Assembly (NCBI RefSeq): GCF_000177075.1 | Contig: NZ_ADEG01000016.1 | Span: 1-64,000 of the forward strand | Source of the DNA: Hoylesella buccalis ATCC 35310 | Lineage (GTDB): Bacteria; Bacteroidota; Bacteroidia; Bacteroidales; Bacteroidaceae | DNA length: 64,000 nt | Direction: 5' to 3' | In this document: in pieces, positions 27,915-36,672 of the stretch | How the letters are laid out: each line of letters begins with the position of its first letter | Numbering within the stretch: position 1 is the first letter of the stretch | Program-made: the position numbers and the translations under genes | The notes under the pieces: model-generated | Databases searched by the model: none | Told to the model about the DNA's origin: nothing | Seen by the model: only the letters and a program-made list of their open reading frames with translations

Positions 27915-28047
27915 GAAAACATCTTCCAAGGGGGGAGTCTTGGAAGATGTTTATACCAAGTTCTACTTGGAGGATACTTATCCTTTAAATAAGTGGCCAA
28001 GTATGGCTGGTCAGGTGCCTACAAATATTCACTAAATCATATATAAT
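27915..28047 (+). ncRNA. Structured 5' leader of the YjzC-like small gene
   Basis: About 130 nt between the promoter and the ATG. It holds a perfect 12-bp hairpin (AACATCTTCCAA / TTGGAAGATGTT, 27918-27951, loop GGGGGGAGTC), a CCAAG/CTTGG hairpin (27957-27971) and an ACTTAT/ATAAGT hairpin (27976-27994). The amount of structure is far above that of other leaders in the window. It may be a cis-regulatory RNA or part of a longer noncoding RNA; it matched no class I recognise. Confidence 0.45.
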
Positions 28048-28197
28048 ATGACAGCAAAAACAGGAGAAAAATGTCCAGTAAGTGGTGTTTGGAAAGTTGA
28101 TGGCTTTCCTACAACGACGGCACCTATTGCGAAAGGCAACACAATGCCTCCCTACTGTGGTAAAGCGGTAACTTGGAGACTAATCCAATACGCTTAA
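28048..28197 (+). CDS. Small YjzC-like protein
   Basis: 49 residues. The layout TGEKCPVSGVWKV...IAKGNTMPPYCGKAVTWRL resembles the YjzC pattern (GxKAPxSGxY...KGDxFPP...W), with two cysteines (about residues 9 and 37). The family is small and its function is unknown. It has a strong promoter and a structured leader, and is followed by a hairpin at 28209-28247, so it is likely expressed. A zinc- or redox-linked role for the two cysteines is only a guess. Confidence 0.6.
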   Translation: MTAKTGEKCPVSGVWKVDGFPTTTAPIAKGNTMPPYCGKAVTWRLIQYA

Positions 28198-28204
28198 TTT
28201 TTAA

Positions 28205-28395
28205 TGATGAAAGTTTTGGCAGGTATGTCAAACCTGCTAGAACTTTCAAATCATCAAAACAATTAATGTTGTTATCGTTATATAGCAAAGCGATAACCAA
28301 CAAGGCGAATTATTATCCCTGAAGAACGATGGCTATAGGTAATGAGTATAACATTAATAGGCTGCAAAAGTAATAATTCGTTTAAAAGTATGCAA
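28205..28395 (-). ncRNA. Candidate minus-strand small RNA with its own promoter
   Basis: On the minus strand, TTG (plus 28393-28395), a 20-bp spacer and TACTTTTG (plus 28365-28372) form a good promoter reading left. The predicted RNA of about 150 nt contains a GTTATCG/CGATAAC hairpin (28271-28297) and ends in a 16-bp hairpin at 28209-28247 (GAAAGTTTTGGCAGGT with its partner). Arms CGAATTATTA at 28306-28315 and 28371-28380 add a long-range pairing. Its end faces the YjzC-like gene tail to tail. Confidence 0.4.
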
Positions 28396-28434
28396 GTAAT
28401 ATTGTAAAAAAAGCCGAGCCGTCACTTTATTTTA

Positions 28435-28572
28435 ATGATTATGGGCATAAAACCTGGTCCTAAAAGAATTGCCGTGTCAACAGGTAAACCAGACAGAAGG
28501 CAAAGGGATAATAAGAAGACTCCTGGCAATACGCCATCTCTTAAACCTCACAATCACAAAAAAGGTGATTAA
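28435..28572 (+). CDS. Small basic peptide of unknown function
   Basis: 45 residues, or 43 from the second Met. Low complexity and basic: KPGPKRIAVSTGKPDRRQRD, then a Pro/Asn/His/Lys tail. No family recognised. It is followed 6 bases later by a perfect palindromic terminator, which supports it as a real transcription unit. It may be cotranscribed with the YjzC-like gene 240 bases upstream. Confidence 0.45.
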   Translation: MIMGIKPGPKRIAVSTGKPDRRQRDNKKTPGNTPSLKPHNHKKGD

Positions 28573-28578
28573 AAAATG

Positions 28579-28600
28579 GCGTTCACTTTAAAGTGAACGC
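28579..28600 (+). terminator. Palindromic terminator after the basic peptide gene
   Basis: GCGTTCACTTT and AAAGTGAACGC are perfect 11-base arms. The plus-strand tail is only weakly T-rich (TAAAATTATA); upstream AAAAAA would serve the minus strand. Confidence 0.65.
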
Positions 28601-28771
28601 TAAAATTATACTATTGTGATTTACTATTTTTATATTTTGTAATGAATAAGAGAGAGGAGTCCTTTTTTAGGAATTTGCCTCTGCTACAGTTACCTGAGCA
28701 GGGGTAAATCTTTCTATTTAGCATTATGACATTCTCTATCATAGCTTTATTCTTGATAAAATGATATTATA

Positions 28772-29011
28772 TTATTTTGTCATTGATTCAATGAATGAAA
28801 TCTCTTCATCTGATAGTTTGTATTTAGCATAGAGTTGTGTATCTATCTCAGAAATACTTTTGCTCCAATCAATATAAGATTCATCTGTAAAGTTTTGTAA
28901 TGGGACAAAACGAAAAACGTCTTGTGACACTTGCATTGTTCCTCTTCCAAAAAACAAGAGAATTCTGAAAAAATTGGATTTAATATATTTGTTTACATTT
29001 TGCTGTTTCAC
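28772..29011 (-). pseudogene. C-terminal remnant of a restriction-modification-type protein
   Basis: 79 codons. The segment KSNFFRILLFF followed by FRFVPLQNFTDESYIDWSKS, then EIDTQLYAKYKLSDEEISFI, resembles the extreme C terminus of large Bacteroidetes DNA-methyltransferase/restriction proteins (Eco57I-like), where such a tail closes the target-recognition region. The catalytic parts are missing, so this is a leftover. Identification rests on memory of the tail motif only. Confidence 0.45.
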
Positions 29012-29215
29012 ATTTGTTGCACTAACTAATGTATGATTGATATCAATAAATTACAAGCTAATAATAGAGATATAGGTAATGGTTTAGAAACCACCTGTCT
29101 TCATCATTTTGCATGATTCCCAATCATTTCAAACAGCTCAATACGAAGATAATATTATTTTGAGAATTAACCAAATTCTGATAATCAAAATCATACAAAT
29201 TCAGCGAATTACCGG

Positions 29216-30538
29216 CTATGGTTGCTGAAATTTATACTTCAATCCATATTCTTTCAGTTTGTTGTACAGTGTCGTACGTCCTATCCCGAGCAGTTCGGCG
29301 GCAACCTTGCGGTTACCGTTCGCCTGCTTCAACGCGCGTAAGACACGCTCCTTGTCTTCCGCATCGCTGCGCAGGGCGAAGCTGACAGGTGAGGTCGCCC
29401 TCGTCACGGCAAGTTCCAGATGCTCTTTCGTGACAAGACCCGTCTGTGCCTGCAACACCGCGCCCATGATTTTCTGACGAAGCTCGCGTACATTGCCCGG
29501 CCACGCATGGGTCAGCAATGTCTTGCGGGCTTCTCCGTCAAATCCGATGACATCACACTCCAGTTCCCGGTTCGCAATTTCACGGAAGAACTCTGCCAGC
29601 GGCATGACGTCCTCCTGACAGTCGCGCAACGGCGGGACGGTTATCTTGAAGTCATGCAAACGGTACAACAAGTCCTGCCGGAAACGCTTTTCATGGACCG
29701 CCTTCTCCAGATCCTCGTTGGTGGCGGCGATGATGCGGACATTGAAACTACGGTCAGATTTGTCACCTACCGGACGGTATCTCCGTTCCTGTATGGCTCG
29801 CAGAAGCATCTGCTGGGTTTCCGGTGCGAGGTTGCCTACCTCGTCCAAGAACAGCGTACCGCCTTCCGCCTCGTGGAAATAACCTTTCTTGGTGCTGTCC
29901 GCACCCGTGAACGCCCCTCTGACGTGTCCGAAGAAAGCCGACGGCGCAAGTTCTTTGGTGAGCGAACCGCAGTCCACAGCCACAAACGGCTTTCCTGCCC
30001 GCTTGCCCTTGTCGTGCAGCAAGTGGGCGATATGCTCCTTGCCCGTGCCGTTCTCCCCGAATATCAGCACGCTCATGTCGGTGGGGGCTACCAGCCTTAT
30101 CCGCTTCATGATGGCTTGGAACGCCGAGCCGTCACGCGAGAACAGGGGCATACGGCTTCGCCCGATATTCCGCTCTTTCAGTATGGTACGGAGCAGAGGC
30201 ACGAGTTTGTCCTCCACGAGTTGTTTGGGTATGTAGTCCAGCGAACCGAGTTTCATGCTTTCAACCGCCGTATGCACTTCGGCATAGTCGGTCATGATGA
30301 TGAACGGCTGCATCCTGCCCTCCTTGCGCATCCAGCGCAGCAGGTCGATACCGTTGCCGTCGGGCAGGCGCAGGTCGGAAACAACGATGTCCCCGTCTGC
30401 GGCTTGTTGCAGATATTTCTTCGCGGTCGAGAGGTGAAAAGCCTGCACGGTACGGAATCCCTTGCGTGCCAGCAGGTTGCAGACAAACTCGCAATACACG
30501 ATGTTGTCCTCCACCACGATGATTTTTGTATTATCCAT
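29216..30538 (-). CDS. rteB: RteB-like sigma-54-dependent response regulator
   Basis: 440 residues: receiver domain with phospho-acceptor Asp55 (VVSDLRLPDGNG), AAA+ domain with Walker A GENGTGKE (161-168), the sigma-54 contact loop GAFTGA (208-213) and LFLDEVGNL, and a C-terminal Fis-type HTH (NGNRKVAAELLGIGRTTLYN). In CTnDOT, RteA-RteB relay the tetracycline signal that leads to rteC expression and excision. Here it ends an operon that starts with a MATE transporter gene. The start overlaps rteA by 8 bases. The gene is visibly more GC-rich than its neighbours. Confidence 0.9.
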   Translation of the reverse strand: MDNTKIIVVEDNIVYCEFVCNLLARKGFRTVQAFHLSTAKKYLQQAADGDIVVSDLRLPDGNGIDLLRWMRKEGRMQPFIIMTDYAEVHTAVESMKLGSLDYIPKQLVEDKLVPLLRTILKERNIGRSRMPLFSRDGSAFQAIMKRIRLVAPTDMSVLIFGENGTGKEHIAHLLHDKGKRAGKPFVAVDCGSLTKELAPSAFFGHVRGAFTGADSTKKGYFHEAEGGTLFLDEVGNLAPETQQMLLRAIQERRYRPVGDKSDRSFNVRIIAATNEDLEKAVHEKRFRQDLLYRLHDFKITVPPLRDCQEDVMPLAEFFREIANRELECDVIGFDGEARKTLLTHAWPGNVRELRQKIMGAVLQAQTGLVTKEHLELAVTRATSPVSFALRSDAEDKERVLRALKQANGNRKVAAELLGIGRTTLYNKLKEYGLKYKFQQP

Positions 30539-32840
30539 TTTCGTATTTTCTCCTTTCTTCTTTTGCCAGCCGGATGATTTCCGAACCCTTATCCAGCACA
30601 GCTTTTACAGCATTATGGATAGCCTCGTTATTTGATGTACCTTTGCTATGAAGCAATTTGTATAGTTCCCTTAACGGTTGGTCTGCACGGAGTATCTCCC
30701 ATGAACTTCGCAGGTGATGTGTCAGGGCGTTCAGTTCCTGAAGGTCTTTCCGTTGCTCCGCATCCCTGACCGCCTGCATTTCCTTTTCGGTTTCCGTTAT
30801 CAGTTTCTCCAGCATGACGGCTTCATTGCCGTAGGACAGCAGGGAGGTGAAATCCGGCTTTTCATTCCGGTTGCCTTTCATGGCGCATTTGTCTGAAACC
30901 TCCATCAGTTCCGATATGGAGAACGGTTTGAGCAGGCAACCGGAGAAACCACGTTCCATAAGTTCCTCCTTGCTGCAACTGCCCGAAGCGGTGGTCACGA
31001 CTACCGGGATAGTCTTTGAATTGCCCACATTGGAGGTGCGCAGCAGTTCCAACAACTCGAAGCCGTTTATATCCGGCATATTCAGGTCAGTAAGCAACAG
31101 GACGTATTCCTTTTTCCGTATCAATTCCATCAGCTCCGCTACATCGGTGCAGATGTCACAGTGTACTCCTTCTTGGGCATACATTTCTTTCAGCATAAGG
31201 AGTAATACCTCGTCATTGTCAATGGCTATCACATCGTGGAATGTATGGTTATGATGAATCCGTATTTGATTTATCTGTTCCGGCAGTTCTTCGGCTGTCT
31301 GCATGGGTATTTCCACTTTGATGTGACTTCCCTTGCCTTTTTCGCTTTTCAGCCGGATTGTACCGCCGAGCATTGTCACAATACGCTGTACGATGGAAAG
31401 TCCCAGACCGAAGCCGTCTTTTGCGGTGGCGTTTGACAGACGTTCAAACGCGCCGAACACCCGTTGCTGTTCCTCATCGGTCATGCCTGTACCCGTATCT
31501 TCGACAATGAGTTTCAGAGCACCGTTATTGTAATCCATTGTCAGAGAGACTCCGCCGTTTTCCGTGAACTTGATGGCGTTCGATAGCAGGTTGTTGCCTA
31601 TTTGCAGGATACGTTCCTTATCGGTCAAGACAACTGTATCCGTTTGATTGGTTATGGTCAGAGCCAGCCCCTTGTTCATGGCGATGGGCGTAAACTCCGT
31701 TTCAAGAATGTGCGTGATTGCCGAAATCCGGCAAGGAGAAATGTTCGGCTGCTCCTTGCCGTTGTCCAGACGGAAGAAACTCAGCAAGGTGTTGAGCATT
31801 TCGCGCATACGGTCAGAAGATTGCCGGATGTTACAAATATAACGCCCGATTCGTTCTATGTCATTCTCTTTTTCCACCAGTCCGGCATAACCCGTTATCG
31901 CTGTCAGCGGCGTGCGCAGTTCATGCGTGATAGTATGCACGGCTTTCTTGCGGGAGGCTATCAGAGCCTCGTTTTGCTCTACCGACTGTTGCAACTGTCC
32001 TATTAAATCAGTCGTTTTCTGTTTGTACCGTTTGATTCGGTTGGCATTACGGTGTATGATGATATATGATATTACCAGCAGAAGGAAGACGAATCCTGTC
32101 AGGCTACCTATCTGCATAAACGACTGTTCCCTCATGGCGGTTATCTCGGCTTCCCGTTTTTGCAGATCGGCTTGCACCTTTTTATCCATCTGGCGTATAA
32201 ATCCGTGCAGTTGCCGGTTAAGTTTCGCGTTTCGTGCCACAAGGTTGTCGGTGTGTTCCGACAGACGGCGGCTTTGCGCCCGTTGCTTGGCTATCATGTC
32301 CCGGTCGAGGGAACGGAGCATTGTTGTGGTCACGGTTGGCTTTGGCTTTTCTTTCTTGCCGAATATGCCGAGAAATCTTTTCCGCTTCGGTTTTTGCGGT
32401 TGTTCCTGCACACTTTTCTGTACGATTACGGGTACTTGACGAGTGATCTTATCATTGATGGCTTGTTGCTGTTCAAGTACCTGCACGATTTGATGCATTT
32501 GTCGTTCCTTATCTTCGAGAAGATAGCGTACACTGTCTATGCGCTCTGTCGGATAAATCGTTTTGAAACGGCATAGCATACTGTCCATTGCCATGCGTTG
32601 ATAATGGTAATGTTCCAAATCTGCATATTCCCACTCCAATACTGTCTCGCCTGATAAAGAAAGTTCAATAAGAAGAACAAATATTTCGTGCGATTCTTGG
32701 CGAAAAGTATCTATATGACGATTCTGAACTTCCAATTTCTCTAAATCGCACCATTCTTTATACCAAATATACATTATGCCGATAACCAATAATGCCATCA
32801 GCAAATAGCCGAGTGAAATTAGATTCTTAATAGATTTCAT
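30531..32840 (-). CDS. rteA: RteA-like hybrid sensor histidine kinase
   Basis: 769 residues: TM helix at about 7-26, a helical sensor region to about 240, a second TM at about 247-263, and a kinase core with phospho-His306 ([13 protein letters not shown]). ATP motifs follow ([29 protein letters not shown]). Next are a receiver domain with Asp585 ([12 protein letters not shown]) and a terminal Hpt-like domain with HHLRSSW (probably His708). This gives an internal phosphorelay that would pass the signal to RteB. It overlaps the Vat-like gene by 4 bases (ATGA), so translation is coupled to a resistance gene. Confidence 0.9.
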   Translation of the reverse strand: MKSIKNLISLGYLLMALLVIGIMYIWYKEWCDLEKLEVQNRHIDTFRQESHEIFVLLIELSLSGETVLEWEYADLEHYHYQRMAMDSMLCRFKTIYPTERIDSVRYLLEDKERQMHQIVQVLEQQQAINDKITRQVPVIVQKSVQEQPQKPKRKRFLGIFGKKEKPKPTVTTTMLRSLDRDMIAKQRAQSRRLSEHTDNLVARNAKLNRQLHGFIRQMDKKVQADLQKREAEITAMREQSFMQIGSLTGFVFLLLVISYIIIHRNANRIKRYKQKTTDLIGQLQQSVEQNEALIASRKKAVHTITHELRTPLTAITGYAGLVEKENDIERIGRYICNIRQSSDRMREMLNTLLSFFRLDNGKEQPNISPCRISAITHILETEFTPIAMNKGLALTITNQTDTVVLTDKERILQIGNNLLSNAIKFTENGGVSLTMDYNNGALKLIVEDTGTGMTDEEQQRVFGAFERLSNATAKDGFGLGLSIVQRIVTMLGGTIRLKSEKGKGSHIKVEIPMQTAEELPEQINQIRIHHNHTFHDVIAIDNDEVLLLMLKEMYAQEGVHCDICTDVAELMELIRKKEYVLLLTDLNMPDINGFELLELLRTSNVGNSKTIPVVVTTASGSCSKEELMERGFSGCLLKPFSISELMEVSDKCAMKGNRNEKPDFTSLLSYGNEAVMLEKLITETEKEMQAVRDAEQRKDLQELNALTHHLRSSWEILRADQPLRELYKLLHSKGTSNNEAIHNAVKAVLDKGSEIIRLAKEERRKYENG

Positions 32841-33463
32841 ACTGCCTGTAATTTATCCCAACGTCCATCTTTCAGATAAGGCAAAAACTCCCGTATCTTA
32901 TCTACCGACCAATCCCACCATTTCAAAGCCTGCATCTGTTCTATTATATCAGGACTGAACCGCTTTCGTATCTCTTTGGCAGGGACACCACCCACAATGG
33001 TATAGGGCGGCACATCTTTCGTCACAACCGCCCTTGTACCAACAATAGCCCCGTCACCGATATGGACACCAGCCATAATAACGGCTTCATAGCCTATCCA
33101 TACGTCATTGCCTATTACGATGTCGCCTTTGTTGTCCCAAGCGGAAGCCACATTTGCCTTATCCAATTCCCAATCTTCATAAAACAGCGGAAATGTGTAA
33201 GTGGATAAAGATTTTAGGGTATGGTTGGCACAGTTGAACAGAAATTTTACGCCGCAAGCAATAGAACAGAACTTTCCAATTATCAGCCGTTCATGGTTAA
33301 TGGGATAATGATACAATACGTTATTTTGCTCAAACAGACACGGGTCTGAAACAAAATCATTGTAAATGGTATAGTCGCCTATTTCGATAGACGGGTCTTT
33401 TACGACAGCATTCAAATAAACGGTTTGCGTGTCACCTTTACGGGGATATATCTTGTTCATCAT
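32837..33463 (-). CDS. Vat/CatB-type xenobiotic O-acetyltransferase
   Basis: 208 residues, left-handed beta-helix hexapeptide fold. [14 protein letters not shown], the catalytic His81 in [26 protein letters not shown], and [12 protein letters not shown] with the terminal WWDW motif define the XAT group. The YHYP segment and the NxANH context are closer to streptogramin A acetyltransferases (Vat) than to CatB, but chloramphenicol as substrate is not excluded. It uses acetyl-CoA in the cytoplasm. It lies between the MATE transporter gene and rteA in one operon. Confidence 0.82.
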   Translation of the reverse strand: MMNKIYPRKGDTQTVYLNAVVKDPSIEIGDYTIYNDFVSDPCLFEQNNVLYHYPINHERLIIGKFCSIACGVKFLFNCANHTLKSLSTYTFPLFYEDWELDKANVASAWDNKGDIVIGNDVWIGYEAVIMAGVHIGDGAIVGTRAVVTKDVPPYTIVGGVPAKEIRKRFSPDIIEQMQALKWWDWSVDKIREFLPYLKDGRWDKLQAV

Positions 33464-33475
33464 AAATTTCAGTTC

Positions 33476-34765
33476 TTAGTATTGTTTATATTTAAGATAA
33501 ATGACGGATTGTGTACCAAGCAGTATCACATATAAGTATTCCACTGCCCAATATGCCGCTAACGTGACATTACAATAACCTAATCCCCATAAGCAGAACA
33601 GATAAGCAATAGTAGTTATCACCTGAAAAATGAATACCGTCCGTGTCGCTCCCGTTCCTGTTGTAGCATTCAGATAGACGTAACCGGGTAGTGCAAAGAA
33701 GTAATTCAATAGCATAACAAGAAAAGGCGGCCATGCAAGCTGTACGATAGCGGGATTTTCCGTATAAGCCCCTATAATGTGCTGGTGAAAGAACAACGCA
33801 AAAGTAATCAGTGGAATGCCTGTCGCATATCCTAAACGGATAATTTTATGGCAAAGCGGAAAAACTTGTTTCTTTTCACCTGCTCCAATCAGGTTACTCA
33901 CCAAAGAACCGGTGACACCTGCCAATGCATTGACGATAACGGAAAACAGTGCGGAAACACTTCTTACAATGTTCGATACAGCCAACTCCGTTTCTCCCAA
34001 GCGTTCGATAGCCACGAAGAACAGAAACCAAATGGCTACACTTGTAAAGAACTGGAGCATACTCCATACAGAGATAGAAAACACCTCTTTCAATACCGTT
34101 ATATCAATACGCCAGTATAAGCCATACGCTTTTTTATCAATGTGCCGAAACATATATGCAGCCAATACAGCCAGCGAACACATTTCGGCAGATGAAGAAG
34201 CGATAGCCGCTCCCGATATACCCATATCGAAGCCGAAAATCAGGAGCCAGTTCAGCGGAATGTTTACCAGTACGGCAGTGAAAGCTGCCATGTTCAGAGC
34301 TTTTGTCTGTGTAATGCCTACCAAAAACGAGCGTAAGGCAAGGAACGGGAAAGAGAACAACAATCCCCAAATACGCCAATCCAAATAGCGGATAACCGCA
34401 TTATAGACATCATCCGAAGTTATCAGATGTTTCAACAGAACGGGAGAAAATATCTTGGATAGCATACAGAGGAGTACCGCCAGTATCAGCAAGAAAAACA
34501 ATCCCTGAAAGAACGTTTTTCCCGTTTCTGCATACCACTGTTCTCCGTTTCGGCGGGCAATTATTACTTGCAACCCCAAGCTGAATCCGAAGCCGAGCAT
34601 ATAAATTGCCAAGAACCATATTCCGGCAAGGGCAGATGCGCCCAATTCCACATCACCCACATGCCCTAAAAACAAAGCATCGGTAATATTTATCAGTTGT
34701 TCGATAAGGATGCTCATCATTACAGGAAAAGCGATGAGCCAGATTTTCTTATAGGTATAATTCAT
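33476..34765 (-). CDS. MATE family multidrug efflux transporter
   Basis: About 429 residues with twelve predicted hydrophobic helices. The N-terminal YKKIWLIAFPVMMSILIEQL and LGHVGDVELGASALA segments match MATE proteins, which export cationic drugs using Na+ or H+ gradients. The frame opens 16 codons earlier, but the Met before NYTYKK fits the family start. It heads the transcript that continues into the acetyltransferase, rteA and rteB, in the place taken by tetQ in CTnDOT. The substrate is unknown. Confidence 0.85.
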   Translation of the reverse strand: MNYTYKKIWLIAFPVMMSILIEQLINITDALFLGHVGDVELGASALAGIWFLAIYMLGFGFSLGLQVIIARRNGEQWYAETGKTFFQGLFFLLILAVLLCMLSKIFSPVLLKHLITSDDVYNAVIRYLDWRIWGLLFSFPFLALRSFLVGITQTKALNMAAFTAVLVNIPLNWLLIFGFDMGISGAAIASSSAEMCSLAVLAAYMFRHIDKKAYGLYWRIDITVLKEVFSISVWSMLQFFTSVAIWFLFFVAIERLGETELAVSNIVRSVSALFSVIVNALAGVTGSLVSNLIGAGEKKQVFPLCHKIIRLGYATGIPLITFALFFHQHIIGAYTENPAIVQLAWPPFLVMLLNYFFALPGYVYLNATTGTGATRTVFIFQVITTIAYLFCLWGLGYCNVTLAAYWAVEYLYVILLGTQSVIYLKYKQY

Positions 34766-34813
34766 TTGTTCAAACCAATATGATACAATACATCCTGCCG
34801 CTTTAAGCAGCAC

Positions 34814-34998
34814 GACAATCTTATAGATTTATAATAAGGGATAATGACAAAACAATAACAGGCAAACTTAAAACATAAGCCTGTCTATTGCTGAATAGCA
34901 ATAATTGGAAGTGCTATTCGTTGAGCGTAGCTATATGCACAACTGCCATTTCATATTGTTGAACAACTATTTATTTTTCTGTTAGTTCTGCAAAGATA
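34814..34998 (-). promoter_or_regulatory. Attenuator-like leader of the MATE-vat-rteA-rteB operon
   Basis: A minus-strand -7 box TATCTTTG (plus 34991-34998) starts a leader of about 220 nt. It encodes a 7-residue peptide (MKWQLCI, 34931-34954) followed by overlapping hairpins. Hairpin A pairs GAATAGCA with TGCTATTC (34893-34919) and hairpin B pairs TATTGCT with AGCAATA (34886-34903); they share bases and exclude each other. Hairpin C (CAGGC/GCCTG, 34859-34883) follows. This layout is what is expected for drug-responsive translational attenuation, as described for tetQ in CTnDOT. Confidence 0.6.
34931..34954 (-). CDS. Leader peptide MKWQLCI
   Basis: Eight codons including TAG, lying about 37 nt after the -7 box and immediately before the mutually exclusive hairpins. 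Ribosome stalling here could choose between hairpins A and B. Inferred from layout only. Confidence 0.45.
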   Translation of the reverse strand: MKWQLCI

Positions 34999-35045
34999 GC
35001 GTTTTTCCCTGAACTTATATTATCGGATTATCAATTAAATTCTTG

Positions 35046-35894
35046 CTAACACTCCATATCATCCTCATTCATCCGCTTAACAAGATTATCTATCAGATGA
35101 TGAAGATATGCCGTCCGGTCTTTTCTCTCTTTCATGGCTATATATGAAGCGTAATAATCCCCTAAATCAATGTGGAATATTGTACTAAGGAAATTCATCA
35201 TTTCTTTAATTTCCACGTTGCCATTGTTTATGTCGCCCGAAGATACAAGAGAATATCCCAGTTCGATAAGATATGACTTTTTGCCTGTGAAACGGAACGG
35301 GTATTTGAAGCATCTTTGTAGATTATCTTCTATCTGATTATTAGTTCCCAGTTTCACCAATCGTTTATTCAGATAGATGCGCAGCATTTCATTGGCTATG
35401 ATTTTAGCCACCTTATAATCATATCCTGTTGAGAAATTTGGGTCTTTATCGAATTGTGCGCTATCGGTACATAATCGTAAATCCGCTTTTCCACGAACAA
35501 AATAATATTCATCATACACAGTGGAATGTGAACGGTAGTATTGATAAAAGTCCAAATTGCGATTGAAGAAATAGGTCAGATTATCCAGTTCCCGATTGAT
35601 ATAATTCCTAATCACTTCATCGCTACCATTAGGACATTGTGTTTCAATCTTGTATATCTTATAGAAGAATAGCAACCGACCGAGTATTTCCGGTTTCTGA
35701 GTTTTGAAAAATAAAATTTCGTCCTCTTTGGTTGGAAATATATAGGTTTGTATTTTCATCCTCAAATCATTGAGAGCTGTTTGCAGCCTATGTACTATTG
35801 AAAGAGAAACATCAATAATATTATAGCCGTAGAGGTCGATTTCCGAAATATCGACCTCTATTTGGGCTAATATATTATTAGCCAACTCTTTCAT
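35046..35894 (-). CDS. rteC: RteC-like regulator of element excision
   Basis: 282 residues. Segments such as FPTKEDEILFFKTQKPEILG, YYFVRGKADLRLC, and the FSTGYDYKVAKIIANEML region followed by IYLNKRL match RteC proteins of CTnDOT-type elements, which activate the excision operon by binding inverted repeats upstream of it. In CTnDOT rteC lies downstream of rteB as a separate unit; here it is upstream of the rteA/B operon and overlaps the GNAT gene by 4 bases (ATGA). This places it under the control of an AraC-GyrI operon. Confidence 0.85.
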   Translation of the reverse strand: MKELANNILAQIEVDISEIDLYGYNIIDVSLSIVHRLQTALNDLRMKIQTYIFPTKEDEILFFKTQKPEILGRLLFFYKIYKIETQCPNGSDEVIRNYINRELDNLTYFFNRNLDFYQYYRSHSTVYDEYYFVRGKADLRLCTDSAQFDKDPNFSTGYDYKVAKIIANEMLRIYLNKRLVKLGTNNQIEDNLQRCFKYPFRFTGKKSYLIELGYSLVSSGDINNGNVEIKEMMNFLSTIFHIDLGDYYASYIAMKERKDRTAYLHHLIDNLVKRMNEDDMEC

Positions 35895-36664
35895 TTTACT
35901 AATTTTATAAATTTAGATTCTGTACAAACGCTTAAATCCGTAGTTACAAACTTTCCATTGTAAAAAAGAGAAAAAATAGTGGCTGGTGTGGGAGAACTTT
36001 GTGCCTGTTCTCTCGTTTCCAGCTTGATTACTTTTAAAGGAATACTCTTTTCTTGTGCAAGAACACGTAACATTCCATTTACATAATAATCCGTGTATGG
36101 ACAACGACTTGAATAATAGGCAACCAGTCCTTGTTTATCGGTACATTCTTCGATTTTTGCGCAGTCATTAAAATATGGAACTACACCATTGTCACAAATA
36201 TTCATCGCCAACAATGAAAAGCCATTCGGAAGCCTTTCTATTTCTTCAAATCCGTGTTTCAATAACCATTTCGTATCGCTCATGAAATGGTTCTTTTTTG
36301 TACCCACAACAGTGACTAATCCATTCTTCTGTTGCTTTTTAGCATCTTCAATTACAGATTGAAGCAAATTATATCCATGCCCTTGCCCTTTATACTGCCC
36401 TGAAACCCAAAAACAATTAATCATTAAATAATTGGGAGCAGTAACCGGAAGCCACGCATATTCAGCAGGAACATATTCTATAAAAACTTTGGCTCGTGCA
36501 TCAAGCCGCCTGAAAACATAGCCATTGGCAAATTCTTTCGTTAGCCACTCTTTTTTCAACTCATACCCCGCCAAGCATTTTTTGTCAGAGAATGCGCAAC
36601 AGATATGGTCTTTATCTATATTATTTTCTGTCAGCGTTATATATTTAGGTAAATTATTTTCCAT
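35891..36664 (-). CDS. GNAT acetyltransferase with C-terminal YoaP-like domain
   Basis: 257 residues. The acetyl-CoA motif QYKGQGHGYNLLQSVIEDAK lies in the N-terminal half; the C-terminal third (GLVAYYSSRCPYTDYYVNGM and following) matches the thioredoxin-like YoaP domain with a single SSRCPY cysteine. The substrate is unknown; related proteins accompany resistance or stress regulators. It sits between an AraC-GyrI regulator (9 bases upstream) and rteC (4-base overlap), so all three form one operon. Confidence 0.78.
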   Translation of the reverse strand: MENNLPKYITLTENNIDKDHICCAFSDKKCLAGYELKKEWLTKEFANGYVFRRLDARAKVFIEYVPAEYAWLPVTAPNYLMINCFWVSGQYKGQGHGYNLLQSVIEDAKKQQKNGLVTVVGTKKNHFMSDTKWLLKHGFEEIERLPNGFSLLAMNICDNGVVPYFNDCAKIEECTDKQGLVAYYSSRCPYTDYYVNGMLRVLAQEKSIPLKVIKLETREQAQSSPTPATIFSLFYNGKFVTTDLSVCTESKFIKLVK

Positions 36665-36672
36665 GATTCTAT

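Noticed and set aside
26478-28600. Retron (reverse transcriptase plus structured RNA) formed by the intron remnant and the hairpin leader
   Set aside because: The reverse transcriptase is on the opposite strand, has group II maturase features, and is broken; the RNA reads away from it.
29420-30577. 385-codon plus-strand frame opposite rteB
   Set aside because: Shadow of a GC-rich gene; the minus strand has a complete receiver, AAA+ and HTH protein.
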